Shown in pieces: positions 18,532 through 28,212 of a stretch of 64,000 nt of DNA (its first letter is position 1; every line of letters begins with the position of its first letter). The translations under genes and the position numbers were made by a program. The stretch is from Akkermansia muciniphila (GTDB lineage: Bacteria; Verrucomicrobiota; Verrucomicrobiia; Limisphaerales; SIBE01). The notes under the pieces are model-generated. The model was not told where the DNA came from and ran no database searches. It was given only the letters and a program-made list of their open reading frames with translations. The DNA lies in the NCBI GenBank assembly GCA_945861765.1, contig CAMAWP010000003.1:1-64000 (forward strand). Reading direction: 5' to 3'.

Positions 18532-19062
18532 ATGAAATCGGAGACTATTCTAGTGTTGGCATTGGCGACCAGTTGGCTGTTTTTGAGTGGGTGTTTCCCT
18601 CCTTCCAAGACTTCGCCGACGGCCCAAAGCAACGCCGTGGAACAGCCGGTGCAGAAAGAATCAGCTATGACGAATAAAGTAATTAAATCGGCCGAAGAGT
18701 GGGAGAAATCGCTGACGCCCGAGCAATTCAAGGTCACTCGCAAGAAGGGAACGGAGCGGGCATTCTCGGGAGATTATTGGAACACTAAAGAAGCGGGCAT
18801 CTACAGATGTGTCTGCTGTGACAATGAGCTTTTTGGTTCCGAGACAAAGTTTGATTCGGGGACTGGTTGGCCTAGTTTCTGGACGCCAATCTCCGAAGGG
18901 AAAGTTAAATCAGAATCGGATAACACCTTATTCATGAAGCGAACGGAAGTGCTTTGCGAACGCTGCGACGCTCATCTAGGCCACGTTTTCGAAGATGGCC
19001 CCAAACCGACAGGCTTGCGCTACTGCATTAACTCGGCCTCTCTGAAGTTTGTAAAAAAGTAA
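18532..19062 (+). CDS. msrB: Lipoprotein peptide-methionine (R)-S-oxide reductase
   Basis: 176 residues. The signal peptide ends in a lipobox (FLSGC, Cys21), so the enzyme should be lipid-anchored and act in the periplasm or at the outer membrane. The MsrB domain spans about 50-175: zinc ligands Cys93/Cys96 (RCVCCD) and Cys142/Cys145 (CERC), the GTGWPSFW substrate loop and catalytic Cys165 in RYCINS. It repairs oxidised methionine in exported proteins. The neighbouring glutathione peroxidase also has an export signal, which points to an envelope oxidative-stress pair. Confidence 0.93.
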   Translation: MKSETILVLALATSWLFLSGCFPPSKTSPTAQSNAVEQPVQKESAMTNKVIKSAEEWEKSLTPEQFKVTRKKGTERAFSGDYWNTKEAGIYRCVCCDNELFGSETKFDSGTGWPSFWTPISEGKVKSESDNTLFMKRTEVLCERCDAHLGHVFEDGPKPTGLRYCINSASLKFVKK

Positions 19063-19197
19063 GCGCCGAGTCGTTCGCTGGCCTCTGTTCCGAGAGAACA
19101 CCGAACGCTGAGATTCAAAGCCACGGGCTCTCAGGTACGCTGAGGATTGAAAAATCGTGGCGGTTGACAATGAGAAACCTTTAACCATAATCGCGCC

Positions 19198-19746
19198 ATG
19201 AAAATTATTGCGTTGATCTTCGCGCTTTGTGTAAGCCAATGCGCTATTGCTGAGACTATGCCAAACCTTTACGACATCTCCCTGAAAGACATTAACGGGA
19301 AAGACACTTCCTTGAACGCCTACAAAGGCAAAGTTTTGCTCGTGGTCAACGTCGCTTCGCAATGTGGACTGACGCCTCAATACAAAGCTCTGGAAACGAC
19401 CCACCAGAAATATAAGTCCAAGGGTTTAGCCGTCGTGGGATTTCCGTGCAACGACTTTGGCCAGCAGGAACCTGGCACAAATGAAGAAATCAAAACTTTC
19501 TGTTCCACTAAGTATAGCGTCACTTTTCCCTTGTTCGACAAGGTTCATGTGAAAGGTGCCAACCAGCACCCGCTATTTGCATCGTTGACCGGCAAGACTT
19601 CACCCTATCCAGGCGACATTCAGTGGAACTTCGGAAAGTTTCTGATTGGCCGAGATGGAAAGATTCTGAAACGGTTTGAGCCCAAGGTTACTCCCGATTC
19701 TCCGGAAGTTATCCAAGCGATTGAAGCTGCCTTAGGGAGTAAGTAA
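19198..19746 (+). CDS. Exported glutathione peroxidase-family enzyme
   Basis: 182 residues with a signal peptide (MKIIALIFALCVSQCAIA). The catalytic tetrad of the family is present with cysteine rather than selenocysteine: Cys56 (NVASQCGLTPQ), Gln90 (FPCNDFGQQEPG), Trp143 and Asn144 (WNFGKFLI). Bacterial cysteine forms usually take electrons from thioredoxin rather than glutathione. It reduces peroxides, here most likely in the periplasm. Found just after msrB on the same strand. Confidence 0.92.
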   Translation: MKIIALIFALCVSQCAIAETMPNLYDISLKDINGKDTSLNAYKGKVLLVVNVASQCGLTPQYKALETTHQKYKSKGLAVVGFPCNDFGQQEPGTNEEIKTFCSTKYSVTFPLFDKVHVKGANQHPLFASLTGKTSPYPGDIQWNFGKFLIGRDGKILKRFEPKVTPDSPEVIQAIEAALGSK

Positions 19747-19807
19747 CTCGAAAGCCTGCAATCGTATTGCGGAAGGATTCGTTGACGTTTTGCCGGGAAA
19801 AATTCTT

Positions 19808-20110
19808 ATGTCAAAAGTTAAACACATCGCGCTGATTAAATTTAAAGAGGGGACTTCTGAGGAACAGACTGAGAAGTTCTTCGCTGAAATTATGGACATC
19901 TCCGAGTCGATCCCCGGCATCGAAGATTATGTTTCCGGCAAGAACTGCAGCCCGGAAACTTTAAGCAATGGGTTCACCCACGGCCTCATCATGACGTTCC
20001 AAGATGCTGCGGCACGGGACGCGTATCTTCCCCACCCGGATCACGAGAAAGTTAAGGCGCTCATTCTGCCTCACGTCGAGTCTCTTGTCGTATTTGATTT
20101 TGAGGTCTGA
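19808..20110 (+). CDS. Dabb (stress-responsive A/B barrel) domain protein
   Basis: 100 residues from ATG 19808; an upstream in-frame start at 19790 is also possible. The sequence begins KVKHIALIKFKEGTSEEQ and contains FTHGLIMTFQDAAARDAYLPHPDHEKV, the standard pattern of Dabb ferredoxin-like barrels. These dimeric proteins are small enzymes or binding proteins whose substrates are often unknown. Cytoplasmic (no signal). Co-directional with the peroxide-stress genes but 61 bases away, so an operon is only possible. Confidence 0.85.
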   Translation: MSKVKHIALIKFKEGTSEEQTEKFFAEIMDISESIPGIEDYVSGKNCSPETLSNGFTHGLIMTFQDAAARDAYLPHPDHEKVKALILPHVESLVVFDFEV

Positions 20111-20595
20111 TGGTCGCCCTGATCCGGTTTCCCCTCCGCTGTCGCCGGATGTTCGGTGCAGATCTCGACTCACTGAGCCAGTCGGCGTTCCTCGTGTTAA
20201 CCTGATTAGTTTACAGCGAACCTCTTTCGCTCTCACATCGACACTTCGCGCGCAGCCGCGGGAATCAATTTATGGAGTCCGTGTTTTAGTCGGTAGGACA
20301 CGGAGGCGAGGCAGCGCACGCACTCCATCGTAGCCCTCTTTTGCGCGGATCAAGATAGTTTCTCCATCGGAATTCCACGGTTCTACCTCGCCGGCGAATC
20401 GGCACCGTTTCGAGCTGGCGCGTTTGTTACTCCAAGGCAAGATATTGATTTGTCTCAACGCGATTCACTTTTTCTCGCTGCGTTCAAAGTTGATCCTTGA
20501 TCATTCCCGCGTGATCTGGGTCCACCGTCCGAACAGGACAGCAACAACGCGGATCTGGAAAATCGCGTCTGGGACTGTCACCGGTCGAATCACTA
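20111..20595. other. Non-coding stretch before the restriction-locus remnant
   Basis: No intact gene seen. The left border of the decayed restriction locus must lie in or near here because hsdS is cut off at its left side, but I found no clear boundary repeat. A short minus-strand frame around 20270-20458 has no recognisable family. Confidence 0.4.
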
Positions 20596-20850
20596 ATGAT
20601 TGGCTCGACGTTCCGGCGCATCAACGTCGGTCAAATCCACGCCTTCTGGATTTGCGTCCCACCCCTCCCCGAATAAGCCGCCATCGCCGCATATCTGGAC
20701 GAGGAGACGGCGAAGCTGGACGCGCTGGTGGGGAAGGTGGAGGAGGCGGTGGAGCGGTTGCAGGAATACCGCACCACCCTCATCACCGCCGCCGTCACCG
20801 GCAAAATTGACGTGCGCGCCAATTCAAAACCCACTACCCTCACTGCATGA
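20596..20850 (+). pseudogene. hsdS: Type I restriction specificity subunit HsdS, C-terminal remnant
   Basis: In one frame the DNA reads FRRINVGQIHAFWICVPPLPE, then a TAA at 20674-20676, then AAIAAYLDEETAKLDALVGK and LQEYRTTLITAAVTGKIDVR. This is the C-terminal end of HsdS: the conserved VPPLPEQ motif that closes a target-recognition domain and the coiled-coil spacer helix after it. The TAA replaces the usual Gln codon. Everything before about 20596, including at least one target-recognition domain and most of the second, is missing. The original stop TGA (20848-20850) overlaps the start of the following ATPase gene. Confidence 0.85.
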
Positions 20851-21962
20851 TAACTCATCTCTGCGCCAACAACTTTCGCTGCCTGGTGGACTTCAAGGCC
20901 GAGTTCGATTCCTTTGGCGTCCTGTGCGGACCAAACGGGTCGGGCAAAAGCTCGATGTTTGATGCCCTGCGCCTAATCCGCAATCTTGGCACAGGCGATG
21001 GCGTCCTTGGTGGAGACCGGGATCATGATGTTTCTAATCTGGAGTTCACCAACTGGCTGAAGAGCGATGTTCAAGAGTTTGAGCTCGGTGTGACTTCCAA
21101 CGCACATGCGTTTGAATATGTCATCCACATCCAACAGGCGACGGATTCTGAGAAACCGCGGATTGTGAAGGAGCGGGCGAACTGCGACGGCAAGACGCTG
21201 TTCGAGCGCGATTTGAAGGGAGTCAGTTTCAAGCGGCCGGATGGAACACAGGCAGGGTTCTTTCCCCTGGACTGGCGTCAAGCAGCGCTGGCCTCAATCC
21301 AGCCAGAAGGCCACCTCAGTGAGTTGGCAAGGCTTCAGGAGGTGATAGCCAAGCTTCTGATCCTCCGTCCCAATCCCCGGGGCATGGAGCGCGAAAGCAA
21401 AGCGGAATCGAAACGGCCAGACCTGTATATGACAGGCCTGACTTCGTGGTATCGCTCACTGTCACAGGATTTGGATTGGACGATCGCGCTGCGTGACCTC
21501 CTGCAAGAAGTCTGGCCGGACTTCAAATCACTGAAATTGGTGGACGTGGGGCTGAACACCAAGGCGCTGCAACTCCTCTTTGGTGGGACGAACGGGGGCA
21601 GTTCGGGGTCGATCTTTTTCGACAAGCTTTCTGACGGCGAAAAGGCCTTAATTGGTCTTTACATGGTGCGGGCGGCGCTGGCTACCAATGCGGCTCAGAC
21701 GGTCCTGATTGATGAACCAGACAACTATGTCGGGCTGCCGGAGCTGCAACCGTGGGTGTTGTCATTGCGCGAGCTCTTGGATGACCAACATCAGGCGATC
21801 TTGATTACGCATCATCCGGAAATCCTGAGCAGCGCCGGGCAGGACCACGGCCGTTATCTCTGGCGGGAAAATCACACCTCGCGGACTCGCATCGGACCAT
21901 TGAACGTGCCGGAAGGAATGTCACCCAGCGAAGCGATAGCAAGGGGGTGGGTGCGTGGCTAG
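20847..21962 (+). CDS. AAA/SMC-like ATPase of a restriction-linked defence pair
   Basis: 371 residues. Walker A GPNGSGKSS at 28-36, an ABC-type signature LSDGEKALIGLYM near 267, Walker B TVLIDEPDNYV near 285-295, and a switch histidine in ITHHPEIL. This is the OLD/RecF-like AAA_21 type of ATPase. It starts inside the stop codon of hsdS (ATGA) and its own end overlaps the next gene by 8 bases, so it was built into the restriction operon. Similar ATPase plus TOPRIM-like pairs occur as RloA/RloB between hsd genes and as PARIS (AriA/AriB) systems; which of these, if any, it belongs to is inference. The reading frame is intact. Confidence 0.85.
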   Translation: MITHLCANNFRCLVDFKAEFDSFGVLCGPNGSGKSSMFDALRLIRNLGTGDGVLGGDRDHDVSNLEFTNWLKSDVQEFELGVTSNAHAFEYVIHIQQATDSEKPRIVKERANCDGKTLFERDLKGVSFKRPDGTQAGFFPLDWRQAALASIQPEGHLSELARLQEVIAKLLILRPNPRGMERESKAESKRPDLYMTGLTSWYRSLSQDLDWTIALRDLLQEVWPDFKSLKLVDVGLNTKALQLLFGGTNGGSSGSIFFDKLSDGEKALIGLYMVRAALATNAAQTVLIDEPDNYVGLPELQPWVLSLRELLDDQHQAILITHHPEILSSAGQDHGRYLWRENHTSRTRIGPLNVPEGMSPSEAIARGWVRG

Positions 21963-22524
21963 CAAGACCGCAATCGTCTGCCTTCATGAAGGGACAAGGG
22001 GGCACAGCATTGACCCTGTCTTTATCAACAAGCTCATTCGAACGCTCAAGCCAAGTTGGATTCGTTGGCAAGGCAGCAACATCGTGAGACTTGATCCTTG
22101 CGGCGGGCGCAAAGACCTAATCGGTTTGTTTCCACAAAAGCTGAGAGAAGTAGTGCTTGCCGCAGGAGGCAACACGACACTCATGGTGTGGGCGGATGTT
22201 GATGACGACATGCCCGACTGCGATGCCTTGAAAAATGAGTTTTGGAGGGAAGCGGAAAAGCAGGGCGTCACGCGTGATCAATTCGACCAGGTGGTCTTTC
22301 TCTTTGCAAAAGATCGGATTGAAAACTGGATTGAGTTTCTCCGGACTGGCGCAACTGACGAATCCAAGGAAGGGCCAAGGATTAAACATGGAAGTGAGGC
22401 TGCCGAGGCTGCAAGAATACTCGCGGCTCAATGCCAGTCCGGCGCGCCCATAAAGAACATCCCTCCATCGCTTGAGTGGTCGTGCAAAAACTGGCGGGAT
22501 TTGAAGAGCCGGATGAATAGCTAG
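21955..22524 (+). CDS. TOPRIM-like partner protein of the ATPase
   Basis: 189 residues, GTG start overlapping the ATPase stop. No firm family assignment, but the layout suggests a TOPRIM-type metal-dependent nuclease fold as in RloB/AriB/DUF4276 proteins: an early strand ending in Glu12 (IVCLHEGTRG), then the acidic cluster ADVDDDMPDCD (Asp81, Asp83-85) after a hydrophobic strand (TTLMVW), and a later RIENWIEFL segment comparable with the conserved acidic-Trp motif of such proteins. If correct, this is the effector, held or triggered by the ATPase. Intact while both flanking hsd genes are broken. Confidence 0.65.
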   Translation: MASKTAIVCLHEGTRGHSIDPVFINKLIRTLKPSWIRWQGSNIVRLDPCGGRKDLIGLFPQKLREVVLAAGGNTTLMVWADVDDDMPDCDALKNEFWREAEKQGVTRDQFDQVVFLFAKDRIENWIEFLRTGATDESKEGPRIKHGSEAAEAARILAAQCQSGAPIKNIPPSLEWSCKNWRDLKSRMNS

Positions 22525-22554
22525 GCATTAAGACTGAAGCGCGGAAAACAGCCC

Positions 22555-24276
22555 ATGCCTCAAACCACCGAACGCGCCTTCGAGACCTACGTGGTGGAAA
22601 TCCTCAAGACGCGCGGCGGCTGGAAGTCCGGCAGCATCGCGGAGTGGGACAAGGAGCGGGCGCTGTTTCCGGCGCAGGTGTTCGCTTTCATCGCGGACAC
22701 GCAACCAAAGTTGTGGGTCGAGATGCAGGCGCTGCACGCGGCGGGGTTGGAGGCGTTTCTGCTCACCACGCTGGTCAAGGAACTGGACGCGAAAGGTTCG
22801 CTCCATGTGCTACGGCACGGGTTCAAGTTTTACGGCAAGACGTTTCGCCTCGCCTACTTCAAGCCCGCGCACGGCGCGAATTGGGAAGTGCTGGAGCAAT
22901 TCGGCAAGAACCGGCTGACAGTGACGCGCCAAGCGCCGTGTCATCCCGGCGACAATCGCTCGCTGGACATGGTGCTGGCGGTGAACGGGTTGCCAGTGTC
23001 CACCATCGAGTTGAAGAATCCCGGCACGGGCCAGAACTGGCGACACGCGGTGCGGCAATACAAGGAGGATCGCGACCCGCGCGCGCCGTTGTTCGATTTC
23101 AAAAAGCGGGCGCTGGTGCATTTCGCCGCTGACTCGGAGGATGTTTGGATGACCACTAGGCTCGCTGGCGAGAAGACGTTTTTCCTGCCGTTCAACCGGG
23201 GCAGTCATCCGGGACAGATCATCTGCGGCGCGGGCAATCCGCAGCACGAGTCGGGCTACCGCACGGGTTACTTCTGGGAGGACGTCCTCCAGTTCGAGGG
23301 CTTCCTCGATATTCTCGGCCACTTCATGTTCCTCGAAAAGAAGGATGAAACGGTGGACGACGGTCGCGGCGGGCATCGCGTGGTGACGAAGGAGACGATG
23401 ATTTTCGCGCGCTATCACCAGCTCGACTCGGTTCGGAAATTGGTGGCGACGACGCGCTGTGAAGGGCCGGGTCGGAATTATCTGATTCAGCAATCAGCCG
23501 GAAGCGGAAAGACGAACACGATCTCGTGGCTCTCGCATCGGCTCGCCAGTCTGCACGACGCGAGGGACGTGAAGGTCTTTGATTGTGTCGTGGTGATCAC
23601 CGACCGGCAGTTGCAGGACGCGATTTACCAGATCGAACACGCGCAAGGCGTGGTGAAGGCGATTGATCAGGACTCGAAGCAACTCGCGGCGGCGCTGATT
23701 GACGGCACGAAGATCGTCATTGCCACGTTGCAGAAATTCCCCTTCGGCCTGCGCGGCCTGCTCCATGCCGCCGGCGCGGAAAGTCAGGAGGAGGCGACCG
23801 CTGAGCAGAAGGCCGATGCGGCAAAGTGGGAGGCGGAAATTGCCAAACGTCGGTATGCCGTCATCGTGGATGAAGCGCACTTCAGCCAAAGCGGCGAGAC
23901 GGCGCGGGAGTTGAAGGCCATTCTCGGCGCAGCGGCGCAGGCCGAGAACGGCGAGGACGAACCAGATTGGGAAGACCGCTTGAACCAAGTGATGCAGTCA
24001 CGCGGGCTTCAGCCGAACTTGAGTTTCTTCGCCTTCACCGCGACCCCAAAAGGCAAAACGCTGGAGTTGTTCGGGCGCAAGGGGGCAAGCGGGTTGCCCG
24101 AAGCGTTTCATCGAAAGCGATCTACGACCCGATTCCGACGGAAGAACACTCTCCCACGCCCGTCGAATAACCTTCGACGCGCCCTGCCTGCGCACGATGT
24201 ATGCCGACAAGCCGATGCAAGGCCACGGCAGGGGAAGGAAGAAGGAAGAATCTGGATGACTGCGAACATTGCGTGA
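22555..24276 (+). pseudogene. hsdR: Type I restriction subunit HsdR, truncated with internal deletion
   Basis: Residues 1-519 align with the N-terminal half of HsdR: nuclease motif Asp138 and Glu152-Leu-Lys154 (STIELKN), Walker A in QSAGSGKT (313-320), DEAH at 439-442, and [17 protein letters not shown]. Similarity ends after GLPEAFH (24111). About 60 bases of unrelated sequence follow, then in another frame (24173-24229) a short piece of the later helicase region, [17 protein letters not shown], and then nothing of the remaining protein. A normal HsdR is near 1000 residues, so the second RecA-like domain and the C-terminal domain are lost and restriction activity cannot be expected. No hsdM is present in the window. 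Confidence 0.88.
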
Positions 24277-24285
24277 GGTAATAAT

Positions 24286-27200
24286 TTGAACAATCACAAA
24301 ACTGCCATGAAATTCTTTGATTCAGTAGTGAGGAGAGGTCTTTTGGCTGCGACCGCGCTTTGCTCGAATTTGGTCCACCATCCGGCCGTCGGAGCGGATG
24401 TGGATACCAGCAAGTTGCCTCCAGCTTCCATCCGCAAAGCCGATTTCAATAAAGACATTCAGCCGTTGTTCGCGAACAGTTGCTATGAGTGCCACGGGCC
24501 TAAAAAACAGGAAGGCAACCTCCGTCTCGATCAAAAGGCAGCCGCCCTTAAAGGTGGCGAATCCGGCCCGGCGATTGTGCCGGGTAAGAGCGCGGAGAGT
24601 TTGCTCATTCATGCGGTCGCGGGGGCGCGAGACGATTTGAAGCGAATGCCAAAAAAAGGCGATCCGCTCACCTCGGATGAAATTGGCATCCTCCGCGGCT
24701 GGATCGACCAAGGTGCCGACTGGCCCGAGACGAGCGTCGATAGGAGGGACTTGAAGCAGCATTGGGCCTTCAAAGCGCCGGTTCGGCCTGCCGTACCGTC
24801 CGCTTCTGGCGAGGCATGGGCACGGAATTCGATTGATAATTTTATCCTGGCCCGTCTGCACAAGGAAGAACTCAAGCCATCTCCTGAAGCCGATAGGATC
24901 GCTCTCCTGCGTCGCTTGAGCCTCGACCTAATCGGGTTGCCGCCGACGATTGCGGAAGTGGATTCATTTCTGGCGAACAAGAGCAAGGACGCCTATGAGA
25001 AACAGGTCGAACGCCTGCTGAACTCCCCGCATTATGGCGAGCGCTGGGGACGTCATTGGCTCGATGCTGCGCGCTACGCTGACTCAGATGGCTACGAGAA
25101 GGATAAGTCCCGTCAGGTTTGGTTTTATCGCGACTGGGTCATTAATGGACTGAATCGCGACCTGCCTTACGACCAATTCATCATCGAGCAGCTCGCCGGA
25201 GATCTGCTACCGAATGCGACGCAAGATCAGATTGCTGCCACCGGTTTCTTGAGGAATTCCATGATCAACGAAGAAGGTGGCGTGGACCCCGAGCAATTCC
25301 GAATGGACGCCATGTTCGATCGCATGGACGCGGTGGGCAAGAGCGTCCTCGGGCTCACCATTCAGTGCGCTCAATGCCACAACCACAAGTATGATCCAAC
25401 CACTCAGGAGGAGTATTATCGGATTTTTGCCTTCCTGAATAACGACCATGAGACGCAGCGTGTCGTCTATACGCCGGCCGATCAGATGCGCGTCGCCGAC
25501 ATCACCCGGCAGATGCGCGACTTGGAGGAAGGCCTGCGTCACGCCCATCCTGATTGGGCTGAACGCATGGCCAAGTGGGAAGAATCTGTTCAGAGCGACC
25601 AGCCCGAATGGATCGTCATTCATCCCACGCAAATTAGCGAAGCTGACACGAGGTTTTATCCGCAAAAGGACGGGTCGCTGCTCGGTCTTGGCTACGCGCC
25701 AACGAAGTTCACGTTTGTCTTCCGAGCCACGAATGACTTGGCAACAATCAATGCGTTCCGACTCGAACTCGTGACTGATCCAAATTTGCCCTGCAATGGG
25801 CCAGGCCGGTCCTTCAAAGGCACCTGTGCTCTCACTGAATTCAAGGTTGAAGCCGCTGGTGTCCAAAACCCAACCAACAAAATATCAGTGAAGCTCGTCA
25901 AGGCCACGGCTGACTACGCGAATGAAGAGCGCGAGCTCGAACCGAACTTCTACGATAAGTCCGACAAGCGGCGTGTCACCGGATCAGTGAGCTTCGCGAT
26001 CGACGAGAAGGACGACACGGCTTGGGGGATCGATGCCGGACCGGGTCGTCGAAATCTGGACCGCAAAGCCGTCTTCAACGCAAGCACGAACATCGCGTTT
26101 CCAGGCGGGACCATTCTGACGGTTTCCCTGAAGAATAACCATGGCGGCTGGAACAGCGATGACCACATGAACAATATGGTCGGTCGCTTTCGGCTCTCCG
26201 TGACGGGTGCGACCAATGCTGTCGCCGATCCGTTGCCAACGGGCGTCCGCCAGCTCCTGGCGATTCCTCGCGAGAAGCGTTCGCCTGCGCAGGTCGCCGC
26301 CATTTTTAATTATTGGCGCGTGGCGATTCCGGAGTTCAAACAAACCAACGACAAGATTGAAGCGCTTTGGAAACAATGGCCGAACGGCTCAACAACACTC
26401 GCGCTGATGGCTCGCGAAGACCCACGCGAGACGCGGATGTTCAAGCGCGGCGATTGGCTGAAGCCTGGCAAAGCGGTGACTGCCGGTGTGCCTGCCTTTT
26501 TGCATCAATTACCAGAGAACTACGAACCCAGCCGACTGACGTTCGCGAAGTGGCTTGTGGACCGAAAATCCCCAACGACTGCGCGGGTCTTCGTGAACCG
26601 CATTTGGCAATCCTATTTCGGCGTTGGCCTTGTGAGCACGTCGGAAGATTTCGGCCTGCAGAGCGAAGCTCCGTCGCACCCGGAATTACTCGACTGGCTT
26701 GCCTGCGAGTTCATGGACCACGGTTGGAGCCCAAAACATATCCATCGCCTCATCGCCGCGTCCGCGTCGTATAGGCAGTCATCGAACGTGACGCCCGAAC
26801 TTTACGCGAAGGATCAATACAACCGTTTCCTGGCGCGTGGTCCGCGCTTTCGCGTCGATGGCGAAATCGTCCGAGATATCACTCTGGCGGCGAGTGGACT
26901 GTTAACGCCGAAGATAGGTGGCCCTTCCATTTTTGCTCCGGCGCCTGAATATCTTTTTATGCCGCCGGCGAGCTACGCGCCATTCCCCTGGAAGGAGGAG
27001 ACCGGACCTGATCGATACCGCCGTGCTCTCTACACGTTTCGCCGCCGTTCGACGCCTTTTCCGATGTTGCAAACGTTCGATGCACCGAATGGCGACTTCT
27101 CGTGCGTCCGCCGCCTTCGTTCCAACACGCCACTTCAAGCACTCATGACACTCAATGAAACTGTCTCGATGGAATGCGCTCAAGGCTTGGCGTTGCGCGC

Positions 27201-27483
27201 CATCGAGGAAGGCGGCAAATCCGACGCGGAGCGGATCACGTACGCCTTTCGCCGTGCTCTGAGCCGCCCTCCCTCGGTGGACGAGGCTAAAGAGTTGCTC
27301 GATCTGCTGACACGGCAGCGCCAGCGTGTCGCTGACGGGTGGGTGAATCCATTCGAGCTCGCAACAGGCAAGAATGAGAAGCCGGCCAAACTCCCGCCTG
27401 GGACGACGCCGACACAACTCGCAGCATACACAGTTGTGTCTCGAGTCATTTTGAACCTGGATGAGACGATCACGAAAGAATAG
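24286..27483 (+). CDS. PSD1 / planctomycete cytochrome c domain protein (DUF1549, DUF1553)
   Basis: 1065 residues from TTG 24286, preferred because GAGGT lies 6 bases upstream; ATG 24307 is the alternative and also precedes a signal-like segment. Haem motif CYECHG sits at residues 66-71 within the PSCyt1 domain (DIQPLFANSCYECHGPKKQEG). Then come the DUF1549 domain (about 160-370: WARNSIDNFILARL, HYGERWGRHWLDAARYADSDG, CAQCHNHKYDP with a second CxxCH), a central beta-rich domain, and DUF1553 (about 740-1020: PTTARVFVNRIWQSYFG, ALYTFRRRSTPFPMLQTFD). Such proteins are exported, occur almost only in Planctomycetota/Verrucomicrobiota, and normally pair with a DUF1501 protein; here the partner is separated by an antisense gene. 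Confidence 0.92.
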   Translation: MNNHKTAMKFFDSVVRRGLLAATALCSNLVHHPAVGADVDTSKLPPASIRKADFNKDIQPLFANSCYECHGPKKQEGNLRLDQKAAALKGGESGPAIVPGKSAESLLIHAVAGARDDLKRMPKKGDPLTSDEIGILRGWIDQGADWPETSVDRRDLKQHWAFKAPVRPAVPSASGEAWARNSIDNFILARLHKEELKPSPEADRIALLRRLSLDLIGLPPTIAEVDSFLANKSKDAYEKQVERLLNSPHYGERWGRHWLDAARYADSDGYEKDKSRQVWFYRDWVINGLNRDLPYDQFIIEQLAGDLLPNATQDQIAATGFLRNSMINEEGGVDPEQFRMDAMFDRMDAVGKSVLGLTIQCAQCHNHKYDPTTQEEYYRIFAFLNNDHETQRVVYTPADQMRVADITRQMRDLEEGLRHAHPDWAERMAKWEESVQSDQPEWIVIHPTQISEADTRFYPQKDGSLLGLGYAPTKFTFVFRATNDLATINAFRLELVTDPNLPCNGPGRSFKGTCALTEFKVEAAGVQNPTNKISVKLVKATADYANEERELEPNFYDKSDKRRVTGSVSFAIDEKDDTAWGIDAGPGRRNLDRKAVFNASTNIAFPGGTILTVSLKNNHGGWNSDDHMNNMVGRFRLSVTGATNAVADPLPTGVRQLLAIPREKRSPAQVAAIFNYWRVAIPEFKQTNDKIEALWKQWPNGSTTLALMAREDPRETRMFKRGDWLKPGKAVTAGVPAFLHQLPENYEPSRLTFAKWLVDRKSPTTARVFVNRIWQSYFGVGLVSTSEDFGLQSEAPSHPELLDWLACEFMDHGWSPKHIHRLIAASASYRQSSNVTPELYAKDQYNRFLARGPRFRVDGEIVRDITLAASGLLTPKIGGPSIFAPAPEYLFMPPASYAPFPWKEETGPDRYRRALYTFRRRSTPFPMLQTFDAPNGDFSCVRRLRSNTPLQALMTLNETVSMECAQGLALRAIEEGGKSDAERITYAFRRALSRPPSVDEAKELLDLLTRQRQRVADGWVNPFELATGKNEKPAKLPPGTTPTQLAAYTVVSRVILNLDETITKE

Positions 27484-27542
27484 TCCGCCCCCCTCGCACT
27501 GCCATGAAGCAACTGACGCAGACCAACCGTAGCAAGAGGCGT

Positions 27543-28118
27543 TCAGCGTGTCGGCACTCTGGGCTTGGTTTTCTTCGGCGCTTGGCGTGTTCGCAGTTGT
27601 GTGTGAAAACCAATCTCTCGCCCTTTCTCGACTGGAGGAGCCAAAAGGCGCTCCAACGTTTCAAAGACTTGCCGGATTTCGACGTCGTGGCTGGCCACTG
27701 TCTTTTCGATGGCCGACAGTTTGCCCAGCAGTTCCTGCCTGTCGGCGACGAGTGCTCGCAGCCGGACAAAAGCCTCGATGAGATGAATGCTCATGTGGAT
27801 GGCGCGCGGGCTGTTCAAGATCGTAGCTGCCATCAGTGCGCCATGCTCGGTGAATGCAAAGGGTGTGACCGGCGAGAATTTGAGTTCTCGGAGGTGGTCA
27901 CAGTTTGTGACCACCTCTTTCTTTTCAGTGACCGTCAACCGAAACATGAACCGTTGTGGAAAGCGCTCGCGGTTACGTTTGATGGCTTGGTTGAGAACCT
28001 TGGTCTTCACTCCGTAAAGCTCGGCCAGATCCAAATCCAAGATCACTTTCTGATCACGAATTAGATGAATGCGCCTTTCCAAATTGTCCGGGATGACAAC
28101 CAGCCTGGCCCTTGGCAT
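27543..28118 (-). CDS. ORF6N-domain DNA-binding protein
   Basis: 191 residues. Residues about 8-100 match the ORF6N domain, a phage-related DNA-binding module: [48 protein letters not shown] helical C-terminal half ([20 protein letters not shown]) may be a coiled coil; the tail is basic. The domain is common in prophages and mobile elements, often in KilA-N/Rha-like antirepressors, but also exists in free-standing copies. It lies on the opposite strand between the PSD1 gene and its DUF1501 partner, with 59 bases before and 94 after, an unusual place that suggests insertion. The frame appears full length. Confidence 0.87.
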   Translation of the reverse strand: MPRARLVVIPDNLERRIHLIRDQKVILDLDLAELYGVKTKVLNQAIKRNRERFPQRFMFRLTVTEKKEVVTNCDHLRELKFSPVTPFAFTEHGALMAATILNSPRAIHMSIHLIEAFVRLRALVADRQELLGKLSAIEKTVASHDVEIRQVFETLERLLAPPVEKGREIGFHTQLRTRQAPKKTKPRVPTR

Positions 28119-28212
28119 GAGTCGGAGAATAGTTGCCGATCAGTTAAACTCAAGTTGGATGTTTGCAGGATCGTCAATCAGTCACGCAGTTGATTTCGAG
28201 GAGCAACACTCT

